Shown here: positions 25,940 through 36,156 of the stretch, piece after piece
How positions within the stretch are numbered: position 1 is the first letter of the stretch
Layout of the letters: every line of letters starts with the position of its first letter
Assembly: GCF_030517065.1 (NCBI RefSeq)
Contig: NZ_CP103950.1
Span: 1,488,001-1,552,000, forward strand
DNA from: Riemerella columbina
Lineage (GTDB): Bacteria; Bacteroidota; Bacteroidia; Flavobacteriales; Weeksellaceae
DNA: 64,000 nucleotides
Direction: 5' to 3'
Notes under the pieces: generated by a model
Told to the model about the DNA's origin: nothing
The model's database searches: none
What the model saw: only the letters and a program-made list of their open reading frames with translations
Program-made: the position numbers and the translations under genes

Positions 25940-28900
25940 TTACTTTATTGTTTTCTTTACCGCTTTGGCTTCTGCCACCACCTCTGGAAAGTCTTGATAA
26001 TTCGCGATAATCTGGTCGCAGGTGTAGCTGGCTTGGTATTTATCCTTCAGCGCGAGGTAATTTTTTGCCATCAGCACCAAAGCTTTGGCACCCCAATATT
26101 CTTCGGAGGCATAATTATTAGCGAGTTTGAAGATGGTAGCATTACTATTTTTAAAAGCCTTGGCTTGGTTTTGATAGTAAGCTTTAGCATAGAGCGCCTC
26201 TGCCGCCACCTCTGGGTTCGCTGATTTTTCTAAATTCGTGTAGGCTTGCTTGGCATCTTGGTCTTTGCCTCTTAGCATCAAGCTTCTGGCTTTGATGACT
26301 TTGGCTTGCTCTATCACCGTAGTCGCGTTTTTGGTATTCGCTAAAACTTGCTCGGCGTAATGCTCCGCCTTGTTCCAATTTTTCTGCTCGGCATAGAATT
26401 TCATCAACTCCACCTGAGCAAAAGACTTGATTTTAGCTTGGTTAGAAGTTGCCAAACCTTCCAAATAACCCACTGCTTCTGGGGTTTTATTTTGCGAAAT
26501 TAAGATTTGTGCAGCCCTCACTTGCGCCTCCTCACGGTAATCATTGGTGGAGGAAGCCACGGCATTAAATTGCGCTAAAGCCTTCTCATCTTGCCCATTT
26601 TGATAGTAACTTTCGCCTAATTCATATTGGGCTTGATAGCTCGTGCCGCTGTTGGCTGGGGTTTGTAAATATTTTTCGTAATAAGGAATAGCTTTTTCGT
26701 ATTGCTTTTGGGCATAAAATTGCTGCGCCGTAGAAAGGTTCAGCAACTCTAATTCCGTGGCATCTACCTTTAATCCCATTTGCTGCGCCAAGTTTTGATA
26801 GCCTGCCACATCGCCTTTGTTCATAAAATAAACTTTGGCAACAGCTGCCACTTTCTCTGCAAATGCCGTGTGCTGGTACTTTTCTGCTAAATGCTGAAGC
26901 ATCGATTGGGCTTTCGCTTCCTCGCCAGCTGATACGGCATTTTGAGCTTGGTAAATCTCTGCATCTGCCACCAAACGAGCATCTTGACTTTGTTTCATCA
27001 CGCGCTCAAAATATGCATTAGATTGAGCATACTCTTCATTAGCCGCGTATGCCGTGCCTATTTCATAGAGGGCATCATCTGCATAATCAGAATTGGGATG
27101 TTGGGCGATCAATTTTTTCATTTCTGAAATTTTAGCCTCGGTATCGCCTTTAAAGCCTAATGCCATCGCTTTTTGGAACAGCGTATAATCATCTGCTGTT
27201 TCCGCCGAGTTATAAATTGCAATCGCTTCATTAAGCTCATTATCAGCATAATGGGTATCCGCTAAGCGCAACTCTGCATCTGCCTTAAACTCAGGCTTTG
27301 GATTTTTAAGGTAAAGCGTAAACATCTGTTTAGCCTTGCCAAAATCTTTGGTTTTAAAGTAAGCATACCCCAAATCATAAGGGAGCTGCTGGCGTTCATC
27401 AAAAGGCGTTTGGGTCTTCATCAGGGTTTCAAAAAGGGCAATCGCTGATGGATAATCGCCTTGGCGCTCATACGACTGTGCCAGCCAATATTGGGCTTTT
27501 AGATAAAAATCTTCGTTCAAACGGAATTTTAAACTCTGCTTAAAATAATGCTCTGCCTGCTTGAAGTTGCCTTTATTAAATTCTTCTGTTCCCAGTAGAT
27601 AAGCCGCTTCTTGCTCTATTTTATCCACCTCTTGGTTGTGCTGTGGCATCTGTTTTAAGGCTTCCAAAGTGGCTTGATAGTTTCCAGAATAGAGGTAAGA
27701 TTTTACCAATAAAGGGCGCAATTCGTTGGCTTCTTTAGGGTATTTTCTGATGTAATCTTGAATGACGCTCGGCGATGCTTCGTAAGGATTACCAATATCA
27801 TAACTCAACTTAGCATACTGAAGATGAGCCAGTTGCTTAACCTTAGCGTCATAAGACATCTGCTGTGCAGACCGAAATGCCGACAAAGCTTCCTGCTTTT
27901 GACCATTCGCTAAATAGGCGTTCCCCAATTGATAGTAAGCATTTTGTGCCAACTTAGAATCCCTGTTAATCAATTGATTATAATAAGACACCGCTTCTTC
28001 AAATAATGCCAATTGTGCCGCTACAAATCCCATTTCATAGAGGTCGGTTTCGCTGGGTTCTGGCTTGGTTTGGAAGTACACTTTAAGATGAGGATACGCC
28101 GCAGAATAATCGCCTTTCATAAAATAACTTTCGCCGATAATCTTATGCACTTCCGCTTTGTAGGCATCGGTTAAATCCTCTCTCAGTATATTTTGCCCTT
28201 CCGAAATGGCTTGGTTATAATCGCCTTGCTGGTAATACATTTGCAAATAATAAGGCTTGAGCACGCGCGCGTATTTCTCCGAATTTTTAATTTCATCAAA
28301 ATAACGAAAAGCCCTCTCATTCTGGCGCTGCGTATAATAAAGATGCCCCAACATATAAGCGATGTCGTTTTTTTCTGGCGCTTCCGCATTTTGGTACGCC
28401 GTTTCTAAAGCCTGCACCGCAGCCTCCGCATCTCCAGACATAAACTGAGCGTAGCCCAATTTTAAGGCATATTGCGTTTGCTCCTGCGCCGATAAATGTG
28501 CTGGATTGATGGTTTTCAGCACTTCTAAAGCTTTACCAAAATCTTTTTTCAAAAGGTAATAATCCGCTAAGGGCATTTGAGCATCGGATAAAGCCGTGGC
28601 TTGAGGATGTTGCGCCAAAAAGGCTTCCAAACCTTGCTCCGCATATGGGTATTGGAGAAGCACCTCCATCAGGTGGGTATAAAATCCGTAAAACTTCTGC
28701 TGGGCGTGGGTCAGATGCTCTTGGTACAGCGCCTGCTGAGCGTATTCATAATGAGCGGCAGCGTAGGTTTTCTGCTGAAATAACTGCTGCGCCAACTGTG
28801 TGCGGTATTCGTTTTTATCTCTAAATACTTGGGACTGCTGCCCCGCTGCCCCTGCAAACCAAAATGCTGCAGCGGCGAGTAATATTTTATTTTTCTTCAT
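25940..28900 (-). CDS. Large exported TPR-repeat protein
   Basis: A 986-residue exported protein made almost entirely of tetratricopeptide repeats. The signal peptide is MKKNKILLAAAAFWFAGAAG, cut near residue 20. At least a dozen TPR units can be seen, with the typical pattern of a tyrosine/alanine and glycine-containing helix pair (for example YMLGHLYYTQRQNERAFRYF, YELGESYYQNGQDEKALAQF, YDLGYAYFKTKDFGKAKQMF). It lacks a lipobox, so it should be soluble in the periplasm. TPR arrays of this kind bind partner proteins. The gene precedes the plugless barrel by 58 bp, suggesting that the two act together at the outer membrane. Individual function is not known. Confidence 0.9.
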   Translation of the reverse strand: MKKNKILLAAAAFWFAGAAGQQSQVFRDKNEYRTQLAQQLFQQKTYAAAHYEYAQQALYQEHLTHAQQKFYGFYTHLMEVLLQYPYAEQGLEAFLAQHPQATALSDAQMPLADYYLLKKDFGKALEVLKTINPAHLSAQEQTQYALKLGYAQFMSGDAEAAVQALETAYQNAEAPEKNDIAYMLGHLYYTQRQNERAFRYFDEIKNSEKYARVLKPYYLQMYYQQGDYNQAISEGQNILREDLTDAYKAEVHKIIGESYFMKGDYSAAYPHLKVYFQTKPEPSETDLYEMGFVAAQLALFEEAVSYYNQLINRDSKLAQNAYYQLGNAYLANGQKQEALSAFRSAQQMSYDAKVKQLAHLQYAKLSYDIGNPYEASPSVIQDYIRKYPKEANELRPLLVKSYLYSGNYQATLEALKQMPQHNQEVDKIEQEAAYLLGTEEFNKGNFKQAEHYFKQSLKFRLNEDFYLKAQYWLAQSYERQGDYPSAIALFETLMKTQTPFDERQQLPYDLGYAYFKTKDFGKAKQMFTLYLKNPKPEFKADAELRLADTHYADNELNEAIAIYNSAETADDYTLFQKAMALGFKGDTEAKISEMKKLIAQHPNSDYADDALYEIGTAYAANEEYAQSNAYFERVMKQSQDARLVADAEIYQAQNAVSAGEEAKAQSMLQHLAEKYQHTAFAEKVAAVAKVYFMNKGDVAGYQNLAQQMGLKVDATELELLNLSTAQQFYAQKQYEKAIPYYEKYLQTPANSGTSYQAQYELGESYYQNGQDEKALAQFNAVASSTNDYREEAQVRAAQILISQNKTPEAVGYLEGLATSNQAKIKSFAQVELMKFYAEQKNWNKAEHYAEQVLANTKNATTVIEQAKVIKARSLMLRGKDQDAKQAYTNLEKSANPEVAAEALYAKAYYQNQAKAFKNSNATIFKLANNYASEEYWGAKALVLMAKNYLALKDKYQASYTCDQIIANYQDFPEVVAEAKAVKKTIK

Positions 28901-29013
28901 AATGCATTTAAAAAGTGATGCTCAAATCTTCTACACCAACGATAATAAGCGGTTTTTATTGTTTTCATTAAGGGGTTACTTCAATAAAATGTGCCCTTTT
29001 TTTAGTTTTATTT

Positions 29014-32000
29014 CTATTGATTTTTAAGTAAAATCCAACCTTGTTTGGTTTCGTGGCGCTGGGTGGCAGGATCTAACCATTTTACCACATACCAATAGGT
29101 GGCTGATGGCAATACGCGCCCAACTTTTTTGCCATCCCAAGCCAAAGGCTCCCCAGATTGCGCCGAGAACACGGTATCGCCATAGCGGTCGGTAATGGTA
29201 ATTTGCACTTCCTGCATTTCCTCTAAATGTTCCACCACCCAAGTGTCATTTTTACCATCGCCATTCGGGGTAATCACATTGTTAAATTTAAGGAAATAAA
29301 CCGTTTGTGGCGCACCCCAACATCCTGTCGCTGATTTCACTTGAATTTCGTACACCGAATCTTGCGGATGCCAAAGCGTAGAAGAAGCCTGTTCCACACC
29401 ATTAAATGAGTAAGTATATGGCGGCGTGCCTCCCTCTGCGCTCACTTCTATTTTATCATCATCAGTGCTGATGCTGGTGATCTTCGGTTGTTGCTCATCT
29501 GACACGGTAAAAGTTTGCTCCATTTGGCAGCCATTTTGGCTCTGCACCTTTACTTTATAAGTTCCCCAAAGGATATGCTCATAATCCAAAGAAAGGCTTT
29601 GCCCTTGCTGCGTTTGCCCATCTGGCAGCATCCATTCGATTTGGGTAAAATCTTGAGCATTGGTAATTTCGGTATAAAGAGGCTCGCCGTAGCACGGTTT
29701 TTTATCCTCCACGCCGTAGATTTCTTGTGGTAAATTCACTTTAATATCAAACGAAAATGGCGTGCTACAGCGCTGCGGATTTCGTGCCACGCCATAAATG
29801 GTTTCCTCTAAATTAGTATTGAGGTAAGCCTCTGGCTGGGCGATCAACTGCGTGTGTGCTGCATCTCGGTAAAAGCTCAGTTCTGCCGAAGTGTCTGCCG
29901 TAATTTGGGGTTTCCAATCGAAGAGGTTGAAGGTTGTTTTGCCATCTAAATCCGTATCACATTGTTCAAAAACAGGAATAGCAGAATGAACTTCCGTTGA
30001 GCTATTTTGTTTAAAATCAACCTGTTGTAAAGCCGAAAGACAACCTGTATTTTTATCTTTAATGTAAAACTTCGCTTGGTAAGGTAGCGCAATCCAAGTC
30101 CAATCCGAGGACAATGGCGACATTTGCTCATCAAAAAAATCATAATCCTCAGGGCGGTTGGTGATGGCTTTTTTAAAGTCTTCCAGCGGATAAGAAGTGC
30201 CCTCGCAAACTAAAATTTCTTGCACGGCAGCCTGCGGCTGAGGGTGGTATTTTAAATCAAAAACCAGCACCTCTGAACAAGTGGAATTAAACGCCACCTT
30301 GAGGTACGGACGCTCGCCTAATATAGCGACATCATAGTTTTCAATCTGTGCCTCGGTAAGCGGTTGGTCTTGGCTATCATAATAGGAAACCCTTGGCGTA
30401 ATGGCTGCATCTAAATTATCAAAAAATAATGCGATGTTGTCTTGTTTTAATCTAAACACCGTGTTGCCTGCACAATTGGTCAGCTCTATTTTTCGCTTTT
30501 TTAAATGCGGTTTTGAGTAAACTTTCACATCAATCGTTGGAAAATTTGACGCTACACAACCTTGGCGATTTTCTACTCTCGCATACAGGCGCGTTACTCC
30601 TCGCCCCGCTCTGAACGCCGATTTATTAACAGCATCAATACCTTGCTGGGCATTACTTAAAGATTGATAAAAACTAATCATCACCTCTGGATCAGGGTTA
30701 ATCAGCGACTCGTATTGGGTTAAGTTAAAAGATTGATCACTGGCGCACTGTTGCAATTCAAATGGGTCGATACTCGGTTGGTTTGCCACCACTTCTGGGT
30801 AAAAACTCAACTTTAAATCTACGATGCTGGCACATGAAAAATCAGGATGATTGATTTTTACCTTTACAACTGGCGTTTGCGCTGGATTGATATACTGCAA
30901 TGTTTGATAAGTCTGCCCACCATCTAACGAATAACTGAAATGATAGCCTCTGCCTCTCCATTTCACTTCAAAATCAGCCACTTCAAATGATGTCACCCCA
31001 AAACAAACCGACTTCTGCTCTACCCCACCTTGCTCTGGCAACGAAAGGTAAGAAATGCTGAAATTGGCTTCTGTAGCACACGCAGGCGTTACACCAGCAT
31101 TGGTTTCCACCTTGATTTTAAAGGTTTTGGTTTCTCCAGATTTAATGGTTGCTGTGGAGGCTTCCGTGCCATCTGGTTGATAAAATTTAACGGTATAATT
31201 GGCGCCGTTAGGATAACTGACCACTTGAGCAAGCGTGAAGCTTTTCTCAGTTTTAAAATCCGTGTCGCATAGTTTAAAATCTTGATCCCTAAAGGTCATC
31301 GGCGGAATAATAGAATTGATGTTCACCTCCATTTCATTAGAGGTTACCGAACAGCCGCCATAGGTGGATTTTGCCTTCACGATGTATTTTCCATTGCCCA
31401 CCGCTTGGGTCGTGCCAGTGCCTATCGGTTGCGCCTCTCCCACACGGTACCATTCATAAACCATATCGGTTTGAGGGACTACTATTTTTAACATTGCTGG
31501 ATTTACGCAAGTGCCGTATTCTGGCGAGGCTATTTGTGGCGGATTAGCACTTAATTTCTTAAAATAATGTACATAATTTTTGGGAGTGCCCACTATATTT
31601 CCATTATGATCTTTAAAAACCACTTGGGCTTTTAAGGTTTCTTCATTCTGAATGGGCGTATAGTGGACTTCCGTTTGGTTTTGCCACGCAGAAACTGGGG
31701 TATCATTGAGCGACCATTCCACTTGTGGTGTCAGGTGCAAATCAGGGGTAAAACTGAACGCATCAGCGCCGTTGCTCTCCCAGTCTTGATTATTATGAAC
31801 GGATTCCTCCACACGAAAAAGCGTTGCATCTTGGTTCTGAACGCCCAAAATGGCTTTCTGCCCTAAAGACTTTTTGACTTTGATCACAAAAGTATTGTCC
31901 TCAAACAAGACCACCTGCGCGCTAAATTGATCCGCATAGTTAGACTCGCCGTAGATAATTCCCGACCATGAAATGATTAATCCCCGCTTGCCATCATATT

Positions 32001-32562
32001 CGATAGAACCATAAGTAATATTGTTATAGTCGTAGTCATTATAATAATTGAAGTGCGTAAATCCTGCAAAAATTTGGGCAAAATCAAAAGTGGCGCTCGG
32101 ATTGGTGCTATCCAATTGATTATAAATAATATTGGGGAGCGGATGATGGTCGGACTGGTGACCGTTATAAACTTGGTCTACATATTTCGCTTCGTGGAGA
32201 TGCTCAAAATCAGTACCTTTACCGAAAATAAGGCGACCATTAGAGCTGACCACCACCTGAGAATATTCCTCACCGAAAAAGCTAAAATTAAAGCCGATAT
32301 CAACGGGTTTACTAAAATGATTATTGCCTTGTTTATTAGAAAATGGCACCAAATGATGCCCATTAGAAGGTCTAAAATTAGAGATTTTGGTTATTCTATA
32401 ATCGCCAGTGTTGGTCTCTTCATCGCTTAATTTTAAATGAAAACTCTCGCCATCACAAAAATAAATATGAGCGGGCAAGGGTGCATTTTGGTCTTGGTTA
32501 ATGATTTGACCAAAAGCGATATACAACACAAAAACGAAATAAAAACTCAAGTATTTTTTCAT
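29014..32562 (-). CDS. Giant secreted protein with type B T9SS C-terminal domain
   Basis: A 1182-residue secreted or surface protein. The signal peptide (MKKYLSFYFVFVLYIAFG) is followed by a region with HYLVPF-like and FDFAQIFAGFTHFNYYN segments, and then a series of beta-rich, cysteine-pair domains (for example CDTDFKTEKSFTLAQ, CASDQSFNLTQ and CDTDLDGKTTFNLFD) of the kind found in flavobacterial surface adhesins. The last 90 residues are a type B gliding-motility-associated C-terminal domain: NVITPNGDGKNDTWVVE, ITDRYGDTVF and WDGKKVGRVLPSATYWYVV. That domain directs export through the type IX secretion system. I start at the ATG at 32562; the longer frame uses TTG. No binding specificity can be deduced. 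Confidence 0.93.
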   Translation of the reverse strand: MKKYLSFYFVFVLYIAFGQIINQDQNAPLPAHIYFCDGESFHLKLSDEETNTGDYRITKISNFRPSNGHHLVPFSNKQGNNHFSKPVDIGFNFSFFGEEYSQVVVSSNGRLIFGKGTDFEHLHEAKYVDQVYNGHQSDHHPLPNIIYNQLDSTNPSATFDFAQIFAGFTHFNYYNDYDYNNITYGSIEYDGKRGLIISWSGIIYGESNYADQFSAQVVLFEDNTFVIKVKKSLGQKAILGVQNQDATLFRVEESVHNNQDWESNGADAFSFTPDLHLTPQVEWSLNDTPVSAWQNQTEVHYTPIQNEETLKAQVVFKDHNGNIVGTPKNYVHYFKKLSANPPQIASPEYGTCVNPAMLKIVVPQTDMVYEWYRVGEAQPIGTGTTQAVGNGKYIVKAKSTYGGCSVTSNEMEVNINSIIPPMTFRDQDFKLCDTDFKTEKSFTLAQVVSYPNGANYTVKFYQPDGTEASTATIKSGETKTFKIKVETNAGVTPACATEANFSISYLSLPEQGGVEQKSVCFGVTSFEVADFEVKWRGRGYHFSYSLDGGQTYQTLQYINPAQTPVVKVKINHPDFSCASIVDLKLSFYPEVVANQPSIDPFELQQCASDQSFNLTQYESLINPDPEVMISFYQSLSNAQQGIDAVNKSAFRAGRGVTRLYARVENRQGCVASNFPTIDVKVYSKPHLKKRKIELTNCAGNTVFRLKQDNIALFFDNLDAAITPRVSYYDSQDQPLTEAQIENYDVAILGERPYLKVAFNSTCSEVLVFDLKYHPQPQAAVQEILVCEGTSYPLEDFKKAITNRPEDYDFFDEQMSPLSSDWTWIALPYQAKFYIKDKNTGCLSALQQVDFKQNSSTEVHSAIPVFEQCDTDLDGKTTFNLFDWKPQITADTSAELSFYRDAAHTQLIAQPEAYLNTNLEETIYGVARNPQRCSTPFSFDIKVNLPQEIYGVEDKKPCYGEPLYTEITNAQDFTQIEWMLPDGQTQQGQSLSLDYEHILWGTYKVKVQSQNGCQMEQTFTVSDEQQPKITSISTDDDKIEVSAEGGTPPYTYSFNGVEQASSTLWHPQDSVYEIQVKSATGCWGAPQTVYFLKFNNVITPNGDGKNDTWVVEHLEEMQEVQITITDRYGDTVFSAQSGEPLAWDGKKVGRVLPSATYWYVVKWLDPATQRHETKQGWILLKNQ

Positions 32563-32680
32563 CTTACAAAGTTGCAAAAAAAATACAGATTACCCAATTT
32601 TTTGTTCCACAAACCCTTGATGAATTAAAACCTCCGCCTCTCGGAATGAAATTGGTCAAAGTTCATTTGATTCTTAAAAA

Positions 32681-32711
32681 TAAAAAAATCCGCCCCAAAA
32701 ACGAGGCGGAT
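32681..32711 (-). terminator. Terminator of the His-rich lipoprotein gene
   Basis: On the minus strand a perfect 7-bp stem (32705-32711 with 32688-32694) and 10-nt loop are followed by TTTTTTATTTTT. It lies 29 bp after the lipoprotein stop codon. Confidence 0.88.
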
Positions 32712-32740
32712 CGCATCTTATCATCTGATGATGAAGGGTT

Positions 32741-33313
32741 TTATTTGGTTTTAACATCAAAGATGGCATCAATATCTTCTTCGCCACCTTTGGCTGTTCC
32801 CGCTTCATCGCCCTGAGCATCTGCCACGGTTACGGAAGCTGGTTTATGGTGAAGTATCACATTCACTTTTGCGCCTTTTTCTGGTGCCGAAACGACGGTC
32901 CATTGGGTTTTTAAACCGACTTTTGTTCCATCTTTTCTGGTGGTTTCCGCAAGGTCTGTGCGCTTCACTTTTACCTGAACATTAGCGAAACGGTAAGTGA
33001 AAAAGTGCTCTTCTTTTTCTTCAATAATTTCATCTGTTACATCGTGCGTATGGTCGCCGTGAGGCTCCGAAAGGGACAATTCCACATTATAAACCGCTCC
33101 ATTTTTTAAGGTAATCAGTTGGTCTGCACCACCTGCCTTAAAAGTGGAAGTTTGCACTTCTGTGCTATCGGCTTGGTTGGTCAGTTTTACGGTAAGATAT
33201 TGCACCTCATCGTGGTTGTGGATGTCCTCTGGTGCTTCATCATTTCTACAAGAGTTTAAAGCAAAAATGGTAATTAAAGATAAAGCGATTGGTTTTAAAA
33301 ATGATAATTTCAT
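32741..33313 (-). CDS. Histidine-rich lipoprotein next to a TonB receptor
   Basis: A 190-residue lipoprotein with the lipobox LNSC near residue 22, followed directly by acidic residues (RNDEAPED). In Bacteroidota such an acidic +2 region is associated with export to the cell surface. Histidine clusters are present: HNHDE near 32 and EPHGDHTHD near 84. There is also HHKP near 155. These are plausible metal-binding sites. The rest looks beta-rich. It is 33 bp downstream of the TonB-dependent receptor gene, on the same strand, so a receptor/lipoprotein pair is likely. A strong terminator follows. I know no characterised homologue; zinc binding is an inference. Confidence 0.75.
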   Translation of the reverse strand: MKLSFLKPIALSLITIFALNSCRNDEAPEDIHNHDEVQYLTVKLTNQADSTEVQTSTFKAGGADQLITLKNGAVYNVELSLSEPHGDHTHDVTDEIIEEKEEHFFTYRFANVQVKVKRTDLAETTRKDGTKVGLKTQWTVVSAPEKGAKVNVILHHKPASVTVADAQGDEAGTAKGGEEDIDAIFDVKTK

Positions 33314-33346
33314 AATTTTTTCTTGTTTTAATGTTAAATAATAATT

Positions 33347-35710
33347 TTAAAAATGATAGTTAAGGGTAAGAATCACATTTCGCCCCAAAGCATCGGAGAA
33401 AAACCTCAACCGGTTAAGGTAATCCCGATACGCGGTATTAAAGAAATTATTAACCCTCAGATTCAACTGTAGATTTTTAGTCCACGCCACACCAGCCACC
33501 ACATTTAGCGTATGATAACCCGCTGGCGGGGTACTGATGTCCAGCCACTCCGTGTGTACGGTATTGTTCTCATAAACCTCGTAGGGCAGGGTTCTTATAG
33601 GAAATCTATGTTGTTTAAATATAATTAAATGTTCCGCTTGGATAGACCAAGGATTCTTCGTTTTAGATTGGTATTTCAATGTATTTTTAACCTGCAATGG
33701 CGGCATCAAAATCAAGGGTTCTCGGTGGGTTTCATCTTGCCCATAGACATAGCTTGCCGAAGCCAGCCACTGCCATTTTGGTGCGATGTTCCACTGCACC
33801 TCTGCATCTATCCCCAACATTTTCGCCTTGATTTGTTGGTATTTCCACACAGGGAAATTGCCTCTAATGGTACTCTCCACACCTGCGGGCGTTTGGTTGA
33901 TGAAAGAGCCTGACCACAAGGCATAAGGATTGAGCCGAATTTGCCACGCTTTAAGATTAAAATCTAAACTGAGCTGCACTTGATAGGCGACCTCTTGCTG
34001 CAGTGACAAATCACCTTTTTCAATAATGGCAGCCGCGTGGTGCAGCCCATCAGCAAAGAGCTCTGCTGCATTGGGGCTTCGACTGTTGCGCATAATATTC
34101 AGCTTGGTTTTTAGCCCATCCGAAGCCTGATACGCCAACCCTAACGATGCTGACATATTATGAAACCCCAACTGTGGGCGCACCAATGTTTTCACACCGT
34201 TGCGCACAATTACCATCTGCGTATATTGTTGCTGAAACGGCTTCCAGTCTTGGTTAAGATAATATTTATAAGCATCATAAAAGTTGTAATCATAGCGTGC
34301 GCCTGCCTCCCATTGCCAAGATTTTAATTGGTATTTAAAGATAGCATACGCCCCAGCATCATATTTATGATAATCTGGAATCAGCCGAGAGCGCTCCGTT
34401 TTAGGGTCTGGGAAATTCACCTGAAAAGCCCCCACAAGCCCTGTTTGCAAATCCCAATTTTTCCTTTGTAAAAGGTGATCAAGCCTTAGGCTTTGCGTGG
34501 TGAGTAATAGATCTGTGGCAGGTTTAGCGTTATAAGCCCCCCTGCGAACATCATACTCGTACCTGTGGTTGTGCTGGTAGGCATATTCTGCATTCAGTTT
34601 TCCCCATTGCCCAAAACGATGATACCCCTCCACCTTGGCTATTTGATGGCTGACCTCCTGCTGAGGATTTTCAATTTTATAACCGAAATCTCCTGTATAG
34701 AAAGCCAAGCCGTGGTTAATAGCATCGGCAAAGTTCCTCGCATTGCTGATATGGGCGCCTTTATAAATTCCAAAATTTTGGTTCATATGGCTATAAGACG
34801 CGGCAATGCCGTACGCATATTCCTTCTTTTGAATAGAGAATTGAAACGCGTTTTCATCCATCCCCGTATTTTGCAAACTATAATGAGGCGTCTGCAAATC
34901 GCCCAACTTTTTAGCACTGCCTTGGGTATGCACCGCCCAGCCTGTATGCCAAACTTTAGCTATATCTGCATTGAGCGCCAGCCCCTTCCCATTGCTCACG
35001 CCCGACAAAGCTATTTTGCCTATCAGCGTGTCTTTTTTAGGATAATGCGCTGGCTCCAACAGCACCACACCGCCCATAGCATCGCCGCCATATTTAAGCA
35101 CTGCGGTTCCTTTCAATACATCAATATGCTCGTAAGCATTGGCATCTATGCTCGGCGCGTGCTCTATGCCCCACTCCTGCTCTGCCATCTTTACCCCATT
35201 GTTCATCATCAATATTCTACTGCCATAAAGCCCATTGATCACAGGTTTAGCGATACGATTTCCTGTTTTCAAACTGCTCACGCCAGAAATTTCAGACAGA
35301 ATATTGCCTAAATTTTCCGTTGTATTCTGCGCGATGGCTTCTTGGTTTAAAGTCTTGATGATGGCGGTACCTTTGTTTTTATGCAAAGCGTGGAACACCA
35401 CCGTTTCTATCTCTTGGGTATGGTGCTCCAAGAAAATAGAAATCTGCAATGGCTGATTCAGCGCCACTTTTTTAACAAAAGGCTGACAATCAAAATGGGT
35501 GACCTTCAATTGGTAATCTCCAGATGGATACTCCAACTGAAACTCGCCGCGCTGATTGGTGGTCGCCACCTCTACGCCATTCAAACTAATGTGGGCATTG
35601 GATAATACCGTATTATCGTGTAAATCTCGCACCACGCCCGTAATACGAAACTGCTGGGCACCCAGGCTTATACTCAAAAATAGCCCTACCCATATCCAAA
35701 AAAATCTCAT
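33347..35710 (-). CDS. TonB-dependent receptor with N-terminal carboxypeptidase-regulatory-like domain
   Basis: An outer-membrane active transporter of 787 residues. After the signal peptide (MRFFWIWVGLFLSISLGAQ) comes a CarboxypepD_reg-like domain (about 20-100: ITGVVRDLHDNTVLSNAHIS). The plug follows (about 110-235), with ISGVSSLKTGNRIAKPVING and RILMMNNGVKMAEQEWG. Next is a barrel of about 550 residues ending in NVILTLNYHF with a terminal phenylalanine. The plug and its EWGIEH segment resemble ZnuD-type zinc receptors as I recall them. I start at the ATG at 35710, not the TTG four codons upstream. Flanked by a histidine-rich lipoprotein and a His/Cys-containing small protein, it may import zinc or another metal. 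Confidence 0.88.
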   Translation of the reverse strand: MRFFWIWVGLFLSISLGAQQFRITGVVRDLHDNTVLSNAHISLNGVEVATTNQRGEFQLEYPSGDYQLKVTHFDCQPFVKKVALNQPLQISIFLEHHTQEIETVVFHALHKNKGTAIIKTLNQEAIAQNTTENLGNILSEISGVSSLKTGNRIAKPVINGLYGSRILMMNNGVKMAEQEWGIEHAPSIDANAYEHIDVLKGTAVLKYGGDAMGGVVLLEPAHYPKKDTLIGKIALSGVSNGKGLALNADIAKVWHTGWAVHTQGSAKKLGDLQTPHYSLQNTGMDENAFQFSIQKKEYAYGIAASYSHMNQNFGIYKGAHISNARNFADAINHGLAFYTGDFGYKIENPQQEVSHQIAKVEGYHRFGQWGKLNAEYAYQHNHRYEYDVRRGAYNAKPATDLLLTTQSLRLDHLLQRKNWDLQTGLVGAFQVNFPDPKTERSRLIPDYHKYDAGAYAIFKYQLKSWQWEAGARYDYNFYDAYKYYLNQDWKPFQQQYTQMVIVRNGVKTLVRPQLGFHNMSASLGLAYQASDGLKTKLNIMRNSRSPNAAELFADGLHHAAAIIEKGDLSLQQEVAYQVQLSLDFNLKAWQIRLNPYALWSGSFINQTPAGVESTIRGNFPVWKYQQIKAKMLGIDAEVQWNIAPKWQWLASASYVYGQDETHREPLILMPPLQVKNTLKYQSKTKNPWSIQAEHLIIFKQHRFPIRTLPYEVYENNTVHTEWLDISTPPAGYHTLNVVAGVAWTKNLQLNLRVNNFFNTAYRDYLNRLRFFSDALGRNVILTLNYHF

Positions 35711-35789
35711 TGGAATAGTCAATATAAAATGTTAGAACCCATTGCTCTACCCGCTGTAGAACAATAATTATCAAAATAAAATGGTGAAT

Positions 35790-36143
35790 TTAAGATAAAA
35801 AAGGCGGGGCTCTAAGAGAGAAATAAATAGGCTCTGACACCCAAACAGACAGCGACATCTTAGCAAAACCTTCAGAGAACGCCTCAAAATATTGAGGCTT
35901 AACCTCCAATTTTTCTGGCACCAAAGAATACGCTGCACCAAAGAAATGACACACCAAACAATCATCAGCGGAAACTGTGGTTTTAGATTTAAAACTCGCC
36001 TTAGACCATACTTTATGGTAAGGGTCATCTAAGTTTGGGGCGTCTTTATGCTGGTGCAGAACCGATAACAACAACAAAAACAGCACATACCACGCTGAAA
36101 GAACAGCGCTAAGCGTTTTTTGATATGGTCTGGTTTTGATCAT
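35790..36143 (-). CDS. Small membrane-anchored His/Cys protein upstream of the TonB receptor
   Basis: A 117-residue protein with one N-terminal hydrophobic span (about residues 11-29) followed by a polar region. It contains HQHKDAPN and DDCLVCHFFG motifs. The CxxCH is not accompanied by other haem-protein features and could bind metal. Its small size and location just upstream of a TonB-dependent receptor, on the same strand, are typical of poorly understood accessory proteins in metal-uptake loci. I start at the ATG at 36143. A -7 box ends only five bases before that ATG, so the transcript could be leaderless. Function is inferred from context only. Confidence 0.7.
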   Translation of the reverse strand: MIKTRPYQKTLSAVLSAWYVLFLLLLSVLHQHKDAPNLDDPYHKVWSKASFKSKTTVSADDCLVCHFFGAAYSLVPEKLEVKPQYFEAFSEGFAKMSLSVWVSEPIYFSLRAPPFLS

Positions 36144-36148
36144 TAGGA

Positions 36149-36156
36149 CAAAGATA
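36149..36156 (-). promoter_or_regulatory. -7 box before the His/Cys protein
   Basis: The minus strand reads TATCTTTG, a perfect TAnnTTTG match, five bases before the ATG at 36143. If used, the transcript would begin at or next to the start codon. Confidence 0.5.
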
